From the NCBI GenBank assembly GCA_903885605.1, contig CAISJD010000049.1:96456-160455 (forward strand): a DNA stretch of 64,000 nt. Reading direction: 5' to 3'. Under the pieces are notes generated by a model. That model saw only the letters and a list, made by a program, of their open reading frames with translations. It had not been told where the DNA came from and made no database searches. This DNA is from an uncultured Chthonomonas sp. GTDB taxonomy: Bacteria > Armatimonadota > Chthonomonadetes > Chthonomonadales > CAJBBX01. The translations under genes were made by a program, and so were the position numbers. Positions within the stretch are counted from its first letter, which is position 1, and each line of letters opens with the position of its first letter. Positions 6,978 through 17,115 of the stretch are shown in pieces.

Positions 6978-8537
6978 CTACGTGCTGCGGGACGCGAGCC
7001 GCTGCTCCAGGGCGATCGACGCCGGTGTGATCGAGAGGCCACCGAGCCCGGTGCAGCGCAGTTCGCGCGGCATCTGTTCGCCCACACGTCTCGCGGCTTC
7101 GATCACTTCGTCGAGCGGGATCACCTGGTCGAACCCGGACAGGGCCATGTTGGCGCATGACAGGGCGTTGCTTGCCGCCATCACGTTCTTCGCGAGGCAG
7201 GGCGCCTCCACCCGCATGGCCACCGGGTCGCAGACGAGGCCGATCACGCTCTGCAGCGCCATTGATGCCGCGGCCACGGCCTGCGTCGGCGTGCCGTCGG
7301 CCAGTGTGACGAGGGCGGCGGCCGTCATGCATGACGCCGCCCCGGCCTCGGCCTGGCAGCCGCCTACCTCAGCGGCGAAGGTCCAGCCTGTGGCGATGAA
7401 GGCGCCGATGAGGCCGGCCGCGAGCAGGGATCGGGCCATCTCCTCCTCGCCCAGGCGCATGGCTTCGGCCACGGCGACCACCGTTCCAGGCAGCGCAGCG
7501 CAGGCGCCCGCCGTCGGCGCCGCCACGATCACCCCCATGGAGCTCTTCACCTCCATGAGCGCCGTCACGTAGAGGACGGCCCGGTTCAGCGCCCCGGCGT
7601 CGAGCAGGCGGCCCTCGTCAAGGCAACGCGCGAACCTGCCGGACTGATGCCCGAGGATGCGGTCTGCGTACTCCGTGCCCGCGATGCCCAGGGCGATCGA
7701 GCGGCGCACGATGCGCACGATCTCGACCATCTTCGCGATCACGTCATCCTGGCTCAGGCCGCCGCGCGCCGCCTCGTAGGCCGCCGCCAGCTTCCAGAGC
7801 GGCGTATTGCGCCCTGCGTCATGCCGCAGCATCTCCTCGCATGTGGTGAACGGGACCGAGGAGGCGCGCGACGAGAGCACAGGCAGCACGGGAGCCAGCC
7901 GCTTCACATCACGCACCAGCCCCGCGCCGCGCAGCTCCGCCACAGCATCGTCAGGGACGAAGGCGCCGGCCTTCACTTCGATCAACGCTTCGGACCCGCA
8001 TCCATGCACCAGCACCGCGTCGGCGTCCATCCGCTCGGCGATCCGGTCCGCGACCGCCTCGGCGTCTCCCTCCACCCAGAGCAGCGTCTCGAAGCAGTCA
8101 CCGAACATCGAGACCGGCACGCCGTCGAGCGCGATCACTTCGACCATGCCGCCGCCGGTGGAGAGGGCGCGCAGCGTGTGGCGTTCGCGCGCATTGGCCA
8201 GCGTAAGGCGGTAGGTGTTCGGGTGGGGGTCGCCGGCGTCGATGAGAGCCATGGAGGCGCGGATGCCGGCCTCGCCGAGGGCGGCTCGGGAGGACGGCAG
8301 CCGCTCGTCGGTCGCCTCCCACCCCAGCAGGCCGCCGAACAGGCCCATGGCAGAGCCCTGCGAATTGTGGGTCGTCGCCAGCGATCCCCGGCGATCGTAC
8401 TCCACCGCGACGTCGCGGACGTCGCCGTCCATCAGGTCGCGCGCCATCCGCCCGATCCGCAGCGCCGCGGCGCAGTGCGAGCTCGACGGGCCGCGCATAA
8501 CGGGGCCGATCACGTCGTTGAAGATACTCACCAGCAT
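6978..8537 (-). CDS. sdaA: L-serine dehydratase, iron-sulfur-dependent, single chain
   Basis: A 519-residue fusion of the beta and alpha domains of bacterial [4Fe-4S] L-serine ammonia-lyase, which converts L-serine to pyruvate and ammonia. The N-terminal domain has MRGPSSSHCAAALRIG (usual form GPSSSHTxG, so Thr is Cys at position 22) and TTHNSQGSA near 55-63. The alpha domain carries VAAPTAGACAALPG, and the three cluster cysteines fall in GGC394, GLVC436 and EAPC447. The C-terminus has TGLGGLSITP. The expected role is serine catabolism in the cytoplasm. The gene lies on the same strand as the enolase-family and M42 genes, suggesting a peptide-to-amino-acid degradation cluster. The start is ATG at 8537; a weak ribosome-binding site precedes it. 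Confidence 0.9.
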   Translation of the reverse strand: MLVSIFNDVIGPVMRGPSSSHCAAALRIGRMARDLMDGDVRDVAVEYDRRGSLATTHNSQGSAMGLFGGLLGWEATDERLPSSRAALGEAGIRASMALIDAGDPHPNTYRLTLANARERHTLRALSTGGGMVEVIALDGVPVSMFGDCFETLLWVEGDAEAVADRIAERMDADAVLVHGCGSEALIEVKAGAFVPDDAVAELRGAGLVRDVKRLAPVLPVLSSRASSVPFTTCEEMLRHDAGRNTPLWKLAAAYEAARGGLSQDDVIAKMVEIVRIVRRSIALGIAGTEYADRILGHQSGRFARCLDEGRLLDAGALNRAVLYVTALMEVKSSMGVIVAAPTAGACAALPGTVVAVAEAMRLGEEEMARSLLAAGLIGAFIATGWTFAAEVGGCQAEAGAASCMTAAALVTLADGTPTQAVAAASMALQSVIGLVCDPVAMRVEAPCLAKNVMAASNALSCANMALSGFDQVIPLDEVIEAARRVGEQMPRELRCTGLGGLSITPASIALEQRLASRST

Positions 8538-8552
8538 CGGGCGATGGCTCCT

Positions 8553-9731
8553 CTATGCAGGTCCAGGCATGGCCCGGCTCTGTTCCACCTGGTCCTGGTC
8601 GATCTCCACTCCCAGTCCCGGCCCCTCCGGCACGGGCAGGCGCCCGTCCTCAAGGGGAAGCGCCAGCCTGGTGTCCCACGGGGGCTTGAGCAGGTTCGTG
8701 TGGAGTGACAGCTCGGTGAACTCGACCGCGTCGGTGACCTGCTCCATGGCCGCGAACAGGTGCGCCTTGGCGGCGATCTCCAGTCCAAGGCCGAACCCGG
8801 TGCCCAGGACGCACTTCAGCCCTGCCGCCTCGGCGAGGGCGGCGATCTTCATGGCGCCCGAGAAGCCGCCCGCCTTGCCGAGCTTGATGTTCAGCACGTC
8901 GGCGGCCTCGTGCCGGATGATCTCCAGCGCGTCCTGCGGGGTGAAGCAGCTCTCGTCGGCCTCGATGAGCGTCTCCACCGACCGCCGCACGAAGGCCATG
9001 CCGGGCAGGTCACGCACGGCGACGGGCTGCTCAAGCAGCTCCAGACCCACTCCGTTCCGTTCGCAGAGGCGGCAGAGCCGGATCGCCTCCTTGGGGCTGT
9101 AGCCCTGGTTGGCGTCGGCGCGGATTGACGCGTCCGGTCCCACGGCCTCTCGGATCGCCCGGAGGCGGTCGGCATCGGCATCGGGGTCGCCGCCGACCTT
9201 GGGCTTGAACGTGCGCACGCCCCTGGCCATCAACTCGACGCACGCCTGCGCCATGGCGTCGGGCTTGCCGCCGGCCACCTCGACGGCGACCGGTACCCGC
9301 GTGCGCCGGCGCCCTCCCAGCAGCACGCTGACCGGCACACCCATCGCCCTGCCCGCCAGATCATGGAGGGCCATGCTGATCCCCGATTTGGCGCAGCCGT
9401 TGCCGCGGTAGTCGATGACGCTCTGCAGGTACTCGCGGTCCAGGGGGTCCTTGCCGATCAGTTGCGGCCCCATGTAGTCGGCGACGGCGGCCTGGACCTG
9501 CTCGAGGGTCTCGCCGAAGAACCCGATGTCTGCCTGCGCCTCGCCCCAGCCCGTGACGCCCTCATCGGTCTCGATGCGGACGAGCACGTACTCGAGCATC
9601 GGCGTGGGCCTCAGCGGCGTGAAGCGGCTTCGCTTGCCCCATTCGATCTTGGTGCCGGCGCCCTCGCCCGGGTAGAGCGGGTAGGGAATTGCCAACCTGA
9701 CCGGCGCCGCCGTGACAGCGGCGATCTTCAC
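8553..9731 (-). CDS. Enolase-superfamily enzyme, muconate-lactonizing/dipeptide-epimerase-like
   Basis: A 392-residue mandelate racemase/MLE-type enzyme. The catalytic set is complete: K176-P-K178 in FKPKVGG, metal ligands D206 (RADANQGY), E234 (LLEQP) and D259 (EADES), and K283 in NIKLGKAGG. I chose the GTG at 9731 because the N-terminal fold begins at VKIAAV and because this start overlaps the M42 stop by four bases (GTGA), a common coupling. The K-x-K and DES motifs place it in the MLE subgroup, which includes L-Ala-D/L-Glu epimerases and o-succinylbenzoate synthases. Next to an M42 peptidase, dipeptide epimerisation during peptide or murein degradation is the best guess; the substrate cannot be read from the sequence. 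Confidence 0.85.
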   Translation of the reverse strand: MKIAAVTAAPVRLAIPYPLYPGEGAGTKIEWGKRSRFTPLRPTPMLEYVLVRIETDEGVTGWGEAQADIGFFGETLEQVQAAVADYMGPQLIGKDPLDREYLQSVIDYRGNGCAKSGISMALHDLAGRAMGVPVSVLLGGRRRTRVPVAVEVAGGKPDAMAQACVELMARGVRTFKPKVGGDPDADADRLRAIREAVGPDASIRADANQGYSPKEAIRLCRLCERNGVGLELLEQPVAVRDLPGMAFVRRSVETLIEADESCFTPQDALEIIRHEAADVLNIKLGKAGGFSGAMKIAALAEAAGLKCVLGTGFGLGLEIAAKAHLFAAMEQVTDAVEFTELSLHTNLLKPPWDTRLALPLEDGRLPVPEGPGLGVEIDQDQVEQSRAMPGPA

Positions 9732-10765
9732 GCGGCGTCCTCGGCCATTTCGTGGGCATGCTCGACGAATGCCGCCAGGAGGCGGATCGTCGCCTCGATG
9801 TCGTCCAGGTGGCAGAGCTGTACCGTCGAGTGCATATACCGGACCGGCGCGCCGACGGTCGTTGTGCGGCAGCCGAGCCGCGTGCGCTGCAGGGCGGAGG
9901 CGTCGGTGCCGCCGCCGATGTTGCGCTGGAAGGGGATGCCCTCCCGCTCGCACAGGTCGCACAGGAAGCGCACGAGCCGCCTGTCGCCGATGGTCAGGTT
10001 GTCCATCAGGTAGATGCCCGCGCCCTTGCCCATCTCGCAGGTGACGGAGTGGGGCTTGACGTGCGCGGCGCGCACCAGGCTGCCGTCGATGGCGAGGCTC
10101 AGATCGGGTTCGATGGCGAAGGTCGCCACGGGCATGCCTCGAACGCCGACCTCCTCCTGCACGGTGCTGACGAAGTAGGCATCGACCGGGGCATCGCCCA
10201 CCCGCTTCATGGCCTCCAGCAGGCAGTAGGTGCCGATCCTGTCGTCGAAGTTGCGGCCCATCACCACCTTGTCGTTCAGTTGCACCAGCTCCTGCGCGAA
10301 GGTGATGGGGTCGCCGAGCTGGACCAGCTGCTCAACGCTCTCGCGCGGCAGGCCGAGGTCGATCAGCAGGTCGTCGGGCGAGGGGATCTTGTCGCCCTCG
10401 TGAAGGTTGAAGTCCGGGGCGATCACGCCGTTGAGCGGCTCGCGGCCGTGGACGATCACCCTCTGCGACTGCAGCGTCTGGGAGTAGAGGCCGCCGACGC
10501 GCTGGAAACGGAGGTGGCCGTCGCCGTCGATGTGCTTCACGATCGCGCCGATCTCGTCGACGTGGGCCGCCAGGGCCACGCGCGGCGCGCGACCGGTCCC
10601 CGGCGCCCACCCGGCCTTCCGGAGGCCGATCACGTTGCCGAGGCGGTCGCGGCGGACCTCGTCGCATGCGCCACGCATCTCGGCCGCGACGACCTCCTGG
10701 ACGGCGTCTTCGCAACCGGAGATGCCGGGAGTGTTCACGACGCGGGCGAGCAGGTCGAAGTCCAT
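9728..10765 (-). CDS. M42-family metallopeptidase (aminopeptidase/endoglucanase-like)
   Basis: A 345-residue cytosolic dinuclear-metal aminopeptidase of family M42. The motifs are AAHVDEIG, GRNFDDRIG, VSTVQEEVGVRG with the catalytic Glu pair, AIDGS and MHSTVQ. The ATG at 10765 is preceded by AAGGAG. Family members form large tetrahedral particles that trim peptides from the N-terminus; some were mislabelled as endoglucanases. It overlaps the enolase-family gene downstream by four bases, forming a likely operon that continues to serine dehydratase. A divergent M24 peptidase starts 198 bases away. Confidence 0.9.
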   Translation of the reverse strand: MDFDLLARVVNTPGISGCEDAVQEVVAAEMRGACDEVRRDRLGNVIGLRKAGWAPGTGRAPRVALAAHVDEIGAIVKHIDGDGHLRFQRVGGLYSQTLQSQRVIVHGREPLNGVIAPDFNLHEGDKIPSPDDLLIDLGLPRESVEQLVQLGDPITFAQELVQLNDKVVMGRNFDDRIGTYCLLEAMKRVGDAPVDAYFVSTVQEEVGVRGMPVATFAIEPDLSLAIDGSLVRAAHVKPHSVTCEMGKGAGIYLMDNLTIGDRRLVRFLCDLCEREGIPFQRNIGGGTDASALQRTRLGCRTTTVGAPVRYMHSTVQLCHLDDIEATIRLLAAFVEHAHEMAEDAA

Positions 10766-10962
10766 GGTATCTCCTTGTCGCAGTCCGAGTGTCGGGGCGC
10801 CGCCGTGCTGAAGCCCATCGTGGCGATTGTACCAGTCCGGACGAGGCGTGGCGCCGCACCTGGAGGCGCTCCGTGGGGCTCCCTGTGTCATCATAGGGCG
10901 CAACGCCGGGCGGCGGGGCTCTCCGTGACCGCCCGAGCCAGGCACGAAGGAGTTCCACCGCT

Positions 10963-12306
10963 ATGGCTTCCTCGACCCCTGCCGGCGCGAGCCCGGCGCG
11001 CGTCTGGTCCTGGTTCACCCCTGAAGAGTTCGCCGATCGGCGCGCGCGGCTGTATGGCGAGATCGGCGATGCCGTAGCCGTGCTTCAGGGAGCCGGACCC
11101 CTGCGCACTTTCGAGCTCTTTCGCCAGAGCAACGAACTCCTCTACCTGACAGGCCTCGAAGCCCCGCAGGCCTACCTGCTCCTGGACGGCGCCACGCGGA
11201 AGGCCTCCGTCTATCTTCCCGGCCGACCCGATGGCCGGCGTGACGACGAGACGTGCTTGTACGCCGAGGATGCGGACCGGATCTGCGCCCTGACCGGCCT
11301 CGACGGCGTCTACCCCTGGTCGGCGCTGGAGCAGCATCTCGCCGGACGCAAGGTGGCCTACACGCCGTTCGCGCCGGCCGAGGGCCGCATGTCCTCGCGA
11401 GACGTGCTGATCCACGCGGCGCGGATGGAGGCGGCCGATCCGTGGGACGGAGGCGGCACGCGGCAGGATCGCTTCGTCGTGCGCCTGCGTGAGCTGATGG
11501 CAGACGGCGAAGTGCGCGACCTCTCGCCGTTGCTCGATGCCATGCGCCTCCTGAAGAGCGACCAGGAGATTGCCGTCATGAGGCGCGCCGGGGAGCTTTC
11601 GGCTTGCGCGGTCGTCGAGGCCATGGCAATGACGCGGCCCGGCCTGCGCGAGTACGACCTCCATGCCGCGATGCACCGCGTCTTCATCGAGGGCGGCGCC
11701 CGCGGCGAGGGCTACCGTGCGATCCTCCCCGCCGGGCGGGAGAACGCCTGGGACGGCCACTACTGCTGGAACGACGGCCCGCTCGTTGCGGGTGATCTGG
11801 TGCTGATGGACTGCGCGCCGGAGGTCTGTTACTACACCAGCGACATCGGCCGCATGTGGCCCGTCAGCGGCCGCTACTCGCAGGTGCAGCGCGATCTGTA
11901 CGGCTTCACCGTCCGGTTCCATCGTGCGCTCATGGCGCGCGTGCGGCCGGGCGCCTTGCCGCGTGAGATCATGCGCGAGGTCGCAGCAGAGCTGCAGGAG
12001 TTCGTGGCGACGACGGCCTGGGCGAAGCCGACCCACGCCGAGGCGGTCCGCAAGGCGCTGGAGTGGACCGGCCACTGCTCCCACCCGGTGGGGATGGCCG
12101 TTCACGACGTGGGAAGCTACTTCGAGAAGCCCATAGAACCGGGCCTCGTGCTGAGCCTGGACCCCTCGCTCTGGGTGCAGGATGAGCGCCTCTACATCCG
12201 GGTGGAGGACACCGGCGTGGTCACCGAGGCCGGCTTCGAGTCGTTCACGGGCCTTGCCCCGCTGGACCTCGATGAAGTAGAGCGCCTGGTCGGCGCGTCC
12301 GCATAG
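10963..12306 (+). CDS. M24B-family metallopeptidase (Xaa-Pro aminopeptidase-like)
   Basis: A 447-residue protein with AAGGAG about 10 bases before the ATG. Residues 15-190 form the aminopeptidase-P N-terminal domain (FRQSNELLYLTG) and 200-440 the pita-bread catalytic domain. Metal ligands can be placed at D283 (MDCAPE), D294 (TSDIGR), H374 (CSHPVG) and E415 (RVEDTG). The fourth position, normally Glu in 'TIEPG', is Asp here (D400 in SLDPSLW), an unusual but conservative change. The enzyme would remove N-terminal residues preceding proline. With the divergent M42 gene it forms a peptide-degradation pair sharing a 197-base intergenic region. Confidence 0.88.
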   Translation: MASSTPAGASPARVWSWFTPEEFADRRARLYGEIGDAVAVLQGAGPLRTFELFRQSNELLYLTGLEAPQAYLLLDGATRKASVYLPGRPDGRRDDETCLYAEDADRICALTGLDGVYPWSALEQHLAGRKVAYTPFAPAEGRMSSRDVLIHAARMEAADPWDGGGTRQDRFVVRLRELMADGEVRDLSPLLDAMRLLKSDQEIAVMRRAGELSACAVVEAMAMTRPGLREYDLHAAMHRVFIEGGARGEGYRAILPAGRENAWDGHYCWNDGPLVAGDLVLMDCAPEVCYYTSDIGRMWPVSGRYSQVQRDLYGFTVRFHRALMARVRPGALPREIMREVAAELQEFVATTAWAKPTHAEAVRKALEWTGHCSHPVGMAVHDVGSYFEKPIEPGLVLSLDPSLWVQDERLYIRVEDTGVVTEAGFESFTGLAPLDLDEVERLVGASA

Positions 12307-12340
12307 CCCGGTCGCACGGCAGGGGAGGGGCCGGGGCTAT
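12303..12340. terminator. Inverted repeat shared by two convergent genes
   Basis: ATAGCCCGG at 12303-12311 pairs with CCGGGGCTAT at 12331-12340, with one bulged G. The repeat contains or touches the stop codons of both convergent genes (stops at 12306 and 12337). No T-tract follows on either side, so it is a candidate bidirectional terminator only. Confidence 0.45.
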
Positions 12341-13323
12341 AGCATGGCCTCGGTCCCGAGCCCCAGCTCTTCGGCCCGGTCCAGCGCAAGGGCGGCGGCG
12401 GCCAGGTCCATCACGGCGACGCCGACCGACTTATAGACCGTGATCTCATCGCGGGTCGCGCGTCCGGGCTTCACGCCCAGGAGCACCTCGCCGATCTCGG
12501 CATGGACGCGGTCCGCCGAGAAGACCCCCTCGCTGATGGGGATCAGCAGGTCGCCTGTCTCCTCGAGGGCCGAAGCGAGGTGGTCCACGACCACGCGCGC
12601 GCGGGCGATGGTGGCCGACGGAATCTCCCGGACATGGGGCTTGTAGGAGCCGATGGCGTTCACGTGGGTCCCGGGCTGCAGGTCGGCGTTATCGAAGACC
12701 GGGGTCGTGGAGACCGTCGCCGCGCAGACGATGCCGGCTTCGCGCAGGGCCTCCGAGGCGTCGGCGGCGACGCGGACCGGAACGCCGAGGCGGGCGCCCA
12801 TTTCCGCCGCGAAGCCCTCCGCCGATGCCCGGATGGGATCGACGACCCAGACGCGCCGCACCGGGCGGACGCAGCAGACGGCCTCGAGCTGCGTCCGGGC
12901 CTGGTGTCCGGCGCCGAGGATGGCCACCGTGTCGGCATCCGGGCGGGCCAGCAGGTCGGTTGCGACGCCCGAACCGGCCCCCGTGCGCAGCGCCGTCAGC
13001 GTGCCGGCGTCCATGACAGCCAGCGGCGTGCCGTTCTCGGCGTCCAGCACCAGCATCACGGCCTGGATGCGCGGCAGACCGGCGGCAGGGTTGCCGTCGA
13101 AGAGCGTGATGGCCTTGACGCCCATGCGCCCGGTGCGTGGGAGCAACGACGGCATGAAGAGCGCGACGCCCCGGTGTTCGGTCACGTCGATATGCGCGCG
13201 CGGCGGCACGGTGGCCTCGCCGCGCTGCATCTGCGCCAAGGCCTCGCGCGCCGCGCCGATCGCCTCGGCCATCGGCAGCGCGGTCCGCACGTCCTCGGCG
13301 CTCAGTATGCGTATCCTGGGCAA
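12337..13323 (-). CDS. Ornithine cyclodeaminase / mu-crystallin family protein
   Basis: A 328-residue NAD(P)-binding protein. The family marks are a lysine in GVKAITLF (K70), TALRTGAG around residue 110, the Rossmann loop G137-AGHQA-142, and VNAIGSYKPHVREIP. Members include ornithine cyclodeaminase, alanine dehydrogenase of the OCD type and ketimine reductases, all cytosolic and all acting on amino or imino acids. The substrate is not resolved here. The stop of this gene lies in the inverted repeat shared with the M24 peptidase. The AraC gene stops 11 bases upstream of this start, so the two may be cotranscribed. Confidence 0.88.
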   Translation of the reverse strand: MPRIRILSAEDVRTALPMAEAIGAAREALAQMQRGEATVPPRAHIDVTEHRGVALFMPSLLPRTGRMGVKAITLFDGNPAAGLPRIQAVMLVLDAENGTPLAVMDAGTLTALRTGAGSGVATDLLARPDADTVAILGAGHQARTQLEAVCCVRPVRRVWVVDPIRASAEGFAAEMGARLGVPVRVAADASEALREAGIVCAATVSTTPVFDNADLQPGTHVNAIGSYKPHVREIPSATIARARVVVDHLASALEETGDLLIPISEGVFSADRVHAEIGEVLLGVKPGRATRDEITVYKSVGVAVMDLAAAALALDRAEELGLGTEAML

Positions 13324-13333
13324 TGCTCGCTCC

Positions 13334-14296
13334 TCAGGCCGGTTGCCGGCTCACCGGGTCGGAGGCCGTACTCCTGACCCGCTCGACGTCGCGCGCCGGC
13401 GGTTCCCCGAAGTGTTTTCGATAGTCCCTGCTGAAGTGCGACGCGTTCGAGTACCCGACCCGGTACCCAGCGGTGGCGGCGTCCAGGTTCTCCCCGAGCA
13501 TCAGCGTACGGGCGTGCTGGAGCCGCAGTTGCTTATGGAACTGAAGCGGGCTCATGTCGGTCACGGTCTTGAAGTGATGGTGCAAGCCCGATGGGCTCAT
13601 CCCCAGCTCCCGGGCGATCCCCTCGATCCTCAGCGGCCGGTCGAACTCCTTGCGCAGCATCTCCACCGCCTTCCCGATGCTGTGGGAGCAGTCGCCGAGG
13701 ACCGGCAGGTAGCGTAATCGGTCGCCCTGTTCGCCGATCAGCAACCGGTAGATGATCTCGCGCTTCAACAGCGGCGCCAGCACACGGGCCTCGGTCGGCG
13801 CATGAACCAGGCGCACGAGGCGCGTGCAGGCCTCGAGCAGCTCGACATCGAGTGCGCTGACGACCACTGCCCTGGCGGCCGACTGGCTGCGCGGAACCGA
13901 CATCCCAGCCTCCACCATGACCGCGCCGACGAGCATCGGGTCCAGGTCCAGCCGTAGCGAGAGGTAGGGGCGCTCCGGGGTGGCCCGCACGATCCTGCTC
14001 ACCGCGGGAAGCTCGATGGTGGCGAGGAGATACTGGTCCGCATCGTACCGATGGACCGCTTCGCCGATGTAGACCTCCTTCGCCCCCTGGGCGACGACGC
14101 AGAGGGCGGTCCGATAGACGCCGTGGATGCCGTCCCTCGGGCGCGCCGCGCACGCGAGGTGGATCCCCGGCAACGGCTCCACCACGCCGTCGCCTCCAGT
14201 TGCCCGCATGATCCGCTCGACGAACTCGGCCCGGCAGTCGAGCCCGCGCCGCGCCTCTCGTTCGGCCGGTACGGCCCGCTGATCGTTGTCGCTCAT
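13334..14296 (-). CDS. AraC-family transcriptional regulator, YqhC-like
   Basis: A 320-residue regulator. Residues about 25-200 form the AraC_N (cupin_6) domain, with HLACAARPRDGIHGVYRTALCVVAQG and LDLDPMLVG in the expected order. Residues about 215-312 are the double helix-turn-helix, with RIEGIARELGMSPSGLHHHFK and TAGYRVGYSNASHFSRDYRKHFG. This architecture is that of E. coli YqhC, which activates aldehyde reductase genes. It is divergent from an aldo/keto reductase (14554..15405), as in the YqhC-dkgA arrangement, and the shared 257-base region includes a TACAAT hexamer at 14403-14408. Direct activation of the reductase in response to toxic aldehydes is the natural inference. Confidence 0.88.
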   Translation of the reverse strand: MSDNDQRAVPAEREARRGLDCRAEFVERIMRATGGDGVVEPLPGIHLACAARPRDGIHGVYRTALCVVAQGAKEVYIGEAVHRYDADQYLLATIELPAVSRIVRATPERPYLSLRLDLDPMLVGAVMVEAGMSVPRSQSAARAVVVSALDVELLEACTRLVRLVHAPTEARVLAPLLKREIIYRLLIGEQGDRLRYLPVLGDCSHSIGKAVEMLRKEFDRPLRIEGIARELGMSPSGLHHHFKTVTDMSPLQFHKQLRLQHARTLMLGENLDAATAGYRVGYSNASHFSRDYRKHFGEPPARDVERVRSTASDPVSRQPA

Positions 14297-14379
14297 GCCT
14301 CCATCCTACCCGGTGCGGCGCCGCCGAAGCTATATGCCCGGAGTTGCAGGATGCGGCAAGTATCGTGCAGGAATGGTGA

Positions 14380-15405
<1,026 letters not shown>

Positions 15406-15429
15406 ACGCAACGTGGGAGGATACCTGAC

Positions 15430-17028
15430 ATGCTGAACCGGACCACCGCTCTGGCCGCGCTCTGCCTGGCCGCTGCCGTCGCCTGCCCTGCGGCGCAGGA
15501 CGGTCCCCCGACGGTCCGCACCGCCTCGGGGGTCGTGCGCGGCACAACCGAAGGCGATGTCGCCGTCTTTAGGGGCATCCCCTATGCCGCTCCGCCGGTC
15601 GGCGCCTTCCGGTGGCGTCCGCCGCAGCCACTGCCGCCATGGCAGGGAGTGCGCGATGCGAGCAAGTTCGGCGCCGATTGCGCGCAGGCCGGCTTCCAGC
15701 GCGGCGCCGGGGGCATCGCGCCGAACTCCTCGGAAGACTGCCTGTTCGTCAACGTGTGGCGGCCGGCCGGGGCCGCGCCCGGCGCGAAGCTACCGGTCAT
15801 GGTCTGGATCCACGGCGGCGCCTTCGTGTTCGGTAGCGGCGCATCGCCTGGCACATCGGGTGATAAGTTCGCCAGGCAGGGCGTGCTCCTGGTGACCTTC
15901 AACTACCGCTTGGGCCGGCTCGGGTTCTTCGCCTTCCCGGCGCTGACCGGCGAGCGACCGAACGACCTGAACGGCAACTACGCTTACATGGACCAGATCG
16001 CCGCGCTGAAGTGGGTGCAACGGAACATCGCGGCGTTCGGCGGCGACCCGAGGAATGTCACCATCTTCGGGGAGTCCGCCGGCGGCGTCTCGGTACACAC
16101 ACACCTGACCTCGCCGCTGTCGCGCGGATTGTTCCAGAAGGCGATCATCGAGTCGGGAGGGGGACGCGACGGTGTGCTCACCGGGCGGCCGATGCGCGCG
16201 GACCTTCCCAACGCGCCGTCCGCGGAGGCGATCGGGGTTAACTTCGCGCGCCGCCACAGGATCGACGGTGTGGACGCCGCCGCGCTGGCGAAGCTTCGCG
16301 CTCTCAGCGTCGCCGAGGTCGTGGACGGGGGTCAGGAGAGCGCGGGTCCCGGCGGTCCGGTCACCTACTCGGGTCCGATCCTCGACGGCAGGCTGATGAC
16401 GGAGACGCCCCAGAGCGCATACTCGGCCGGCCGCCAGGCGCGTGTGCCGCTCATCATCGGCGCCAACAGCGCCGACTTCATCGGCTTCATCAGCGCCGAC
16501 ACGAAGGAGGCGCTGTTCGCGCAGTTCGGGGAGCGTAAGGCCGACGCCATGGCGGCCTATGATCCTGAAGGGACCGCTGACCTCAGGTCGCTGCTCGTGA
16601 TGGCCGGGACCGACCGGGCACAGGCCGAGCCGGCCCGGTTCACGGCGAACGCGTTCGCGGCCAGGGGCGGGACCGCATACCTCTACCGATTCTCCTACCT
16701 TCCAGCCGCCATGCGTGAGAGGATGGGCAACGGAGCCCCGCACGGCGCGGAGATCCCCTATGTATTCGACACGCTGGGCGCCGGGTGGGGAGGCCCTCCC
16801 GCGGCGCAGGACCAGGCGGTCGCACGAATGCTCAACACCTACTGGGCAAACTTCGCGAGGACCGGCGACCCGAACGGTCCGGGGCTGACCAAGTGGCCGC
16901 GCCACGACCCAGAGAAGGGGCAGATACTCGATATCCGGCCGGACGGAACGGCGGTCGCCGAACGCGATCCAAGGAAGGCTCGGCTGGACGTGACCGAGTC
17001 GGCCGCCACACCAAGCAAGCCGCGCTAG
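15430..17028 (+). CDS. Secreted type-B carboxylesterase
   Basis: A 532-residue alpha/beta-hydrolase with GGGAGG upstream of the ATG. A signal peptide occupies residues 1-22. The carboxylesterase type-B marks are all present: [20 protein letters not shown], the oxyanion-hole HGGAF (129-133) and the nucleophile elbow G214-E-S216-A-G-G. The catalytic acid is probably in ANSADF and the histidine in [13 protein letters not shown]. It would hydrolyse carboxylic esters outside the cytoplasm. In this setting, acyl or aromatic esters on plant polysaccharides are plausible substrates. It begins 25 bases after the reductase and may share its transcript. Confidence 0.92.
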   Translation: MLNRTTALAALCLAAAVACPAAQDGPPTVRTASGVVRGTTEGDVAVFRGIPYAAPPVGAFRWRPPQPLPPWQGVRDASKFGADCAQAGFQRGAGGIAPNSSEDCLFVNVWRPAGAAPGAKLPVMVWIHGGAFVFGSGASPGTSGDKFARQGVLLVTFNYRLGRLGFFAFPALTGERPNDLNGNYAYMDQIAALKWVQRNIAAFGGDPRNVTIFGESAGGVSVHTHLTSPLSRGLFQKAIIESGGGRDGVLTGRPMRADLPNAPSAEAIGVNFARRHRIDGVDAAALAKLRALSVAEVVDGGQESAGPGGPVTYSGPILDGRLMTETPQSAYSAGRQARVPLIIGANSADFIGFISADTKEALFAQFGERKADAMAAYDPEGTADLRSLLVMAGTDRAQAEPARFTANAFAARGGTAYLYRFSYLPAAMRERMGNGAPHGAEIPYVFDTLGAGWGGPPAAQDQAVARMLNTYWANFARTGDPNGPGLTKWPRHDPEKGQILDIRPDGTAVAERDPRKARLDVTESAATPSKPR

Positions 17029-17115
17029 GCCCTGCGCCCTGGTCGATGCCCGGCTCCCCAAGGGCCTGGCGTCGTCCGATGGGTGTGCCGGGCAGACGCC
17101 AGGGAGGCGAACAGA

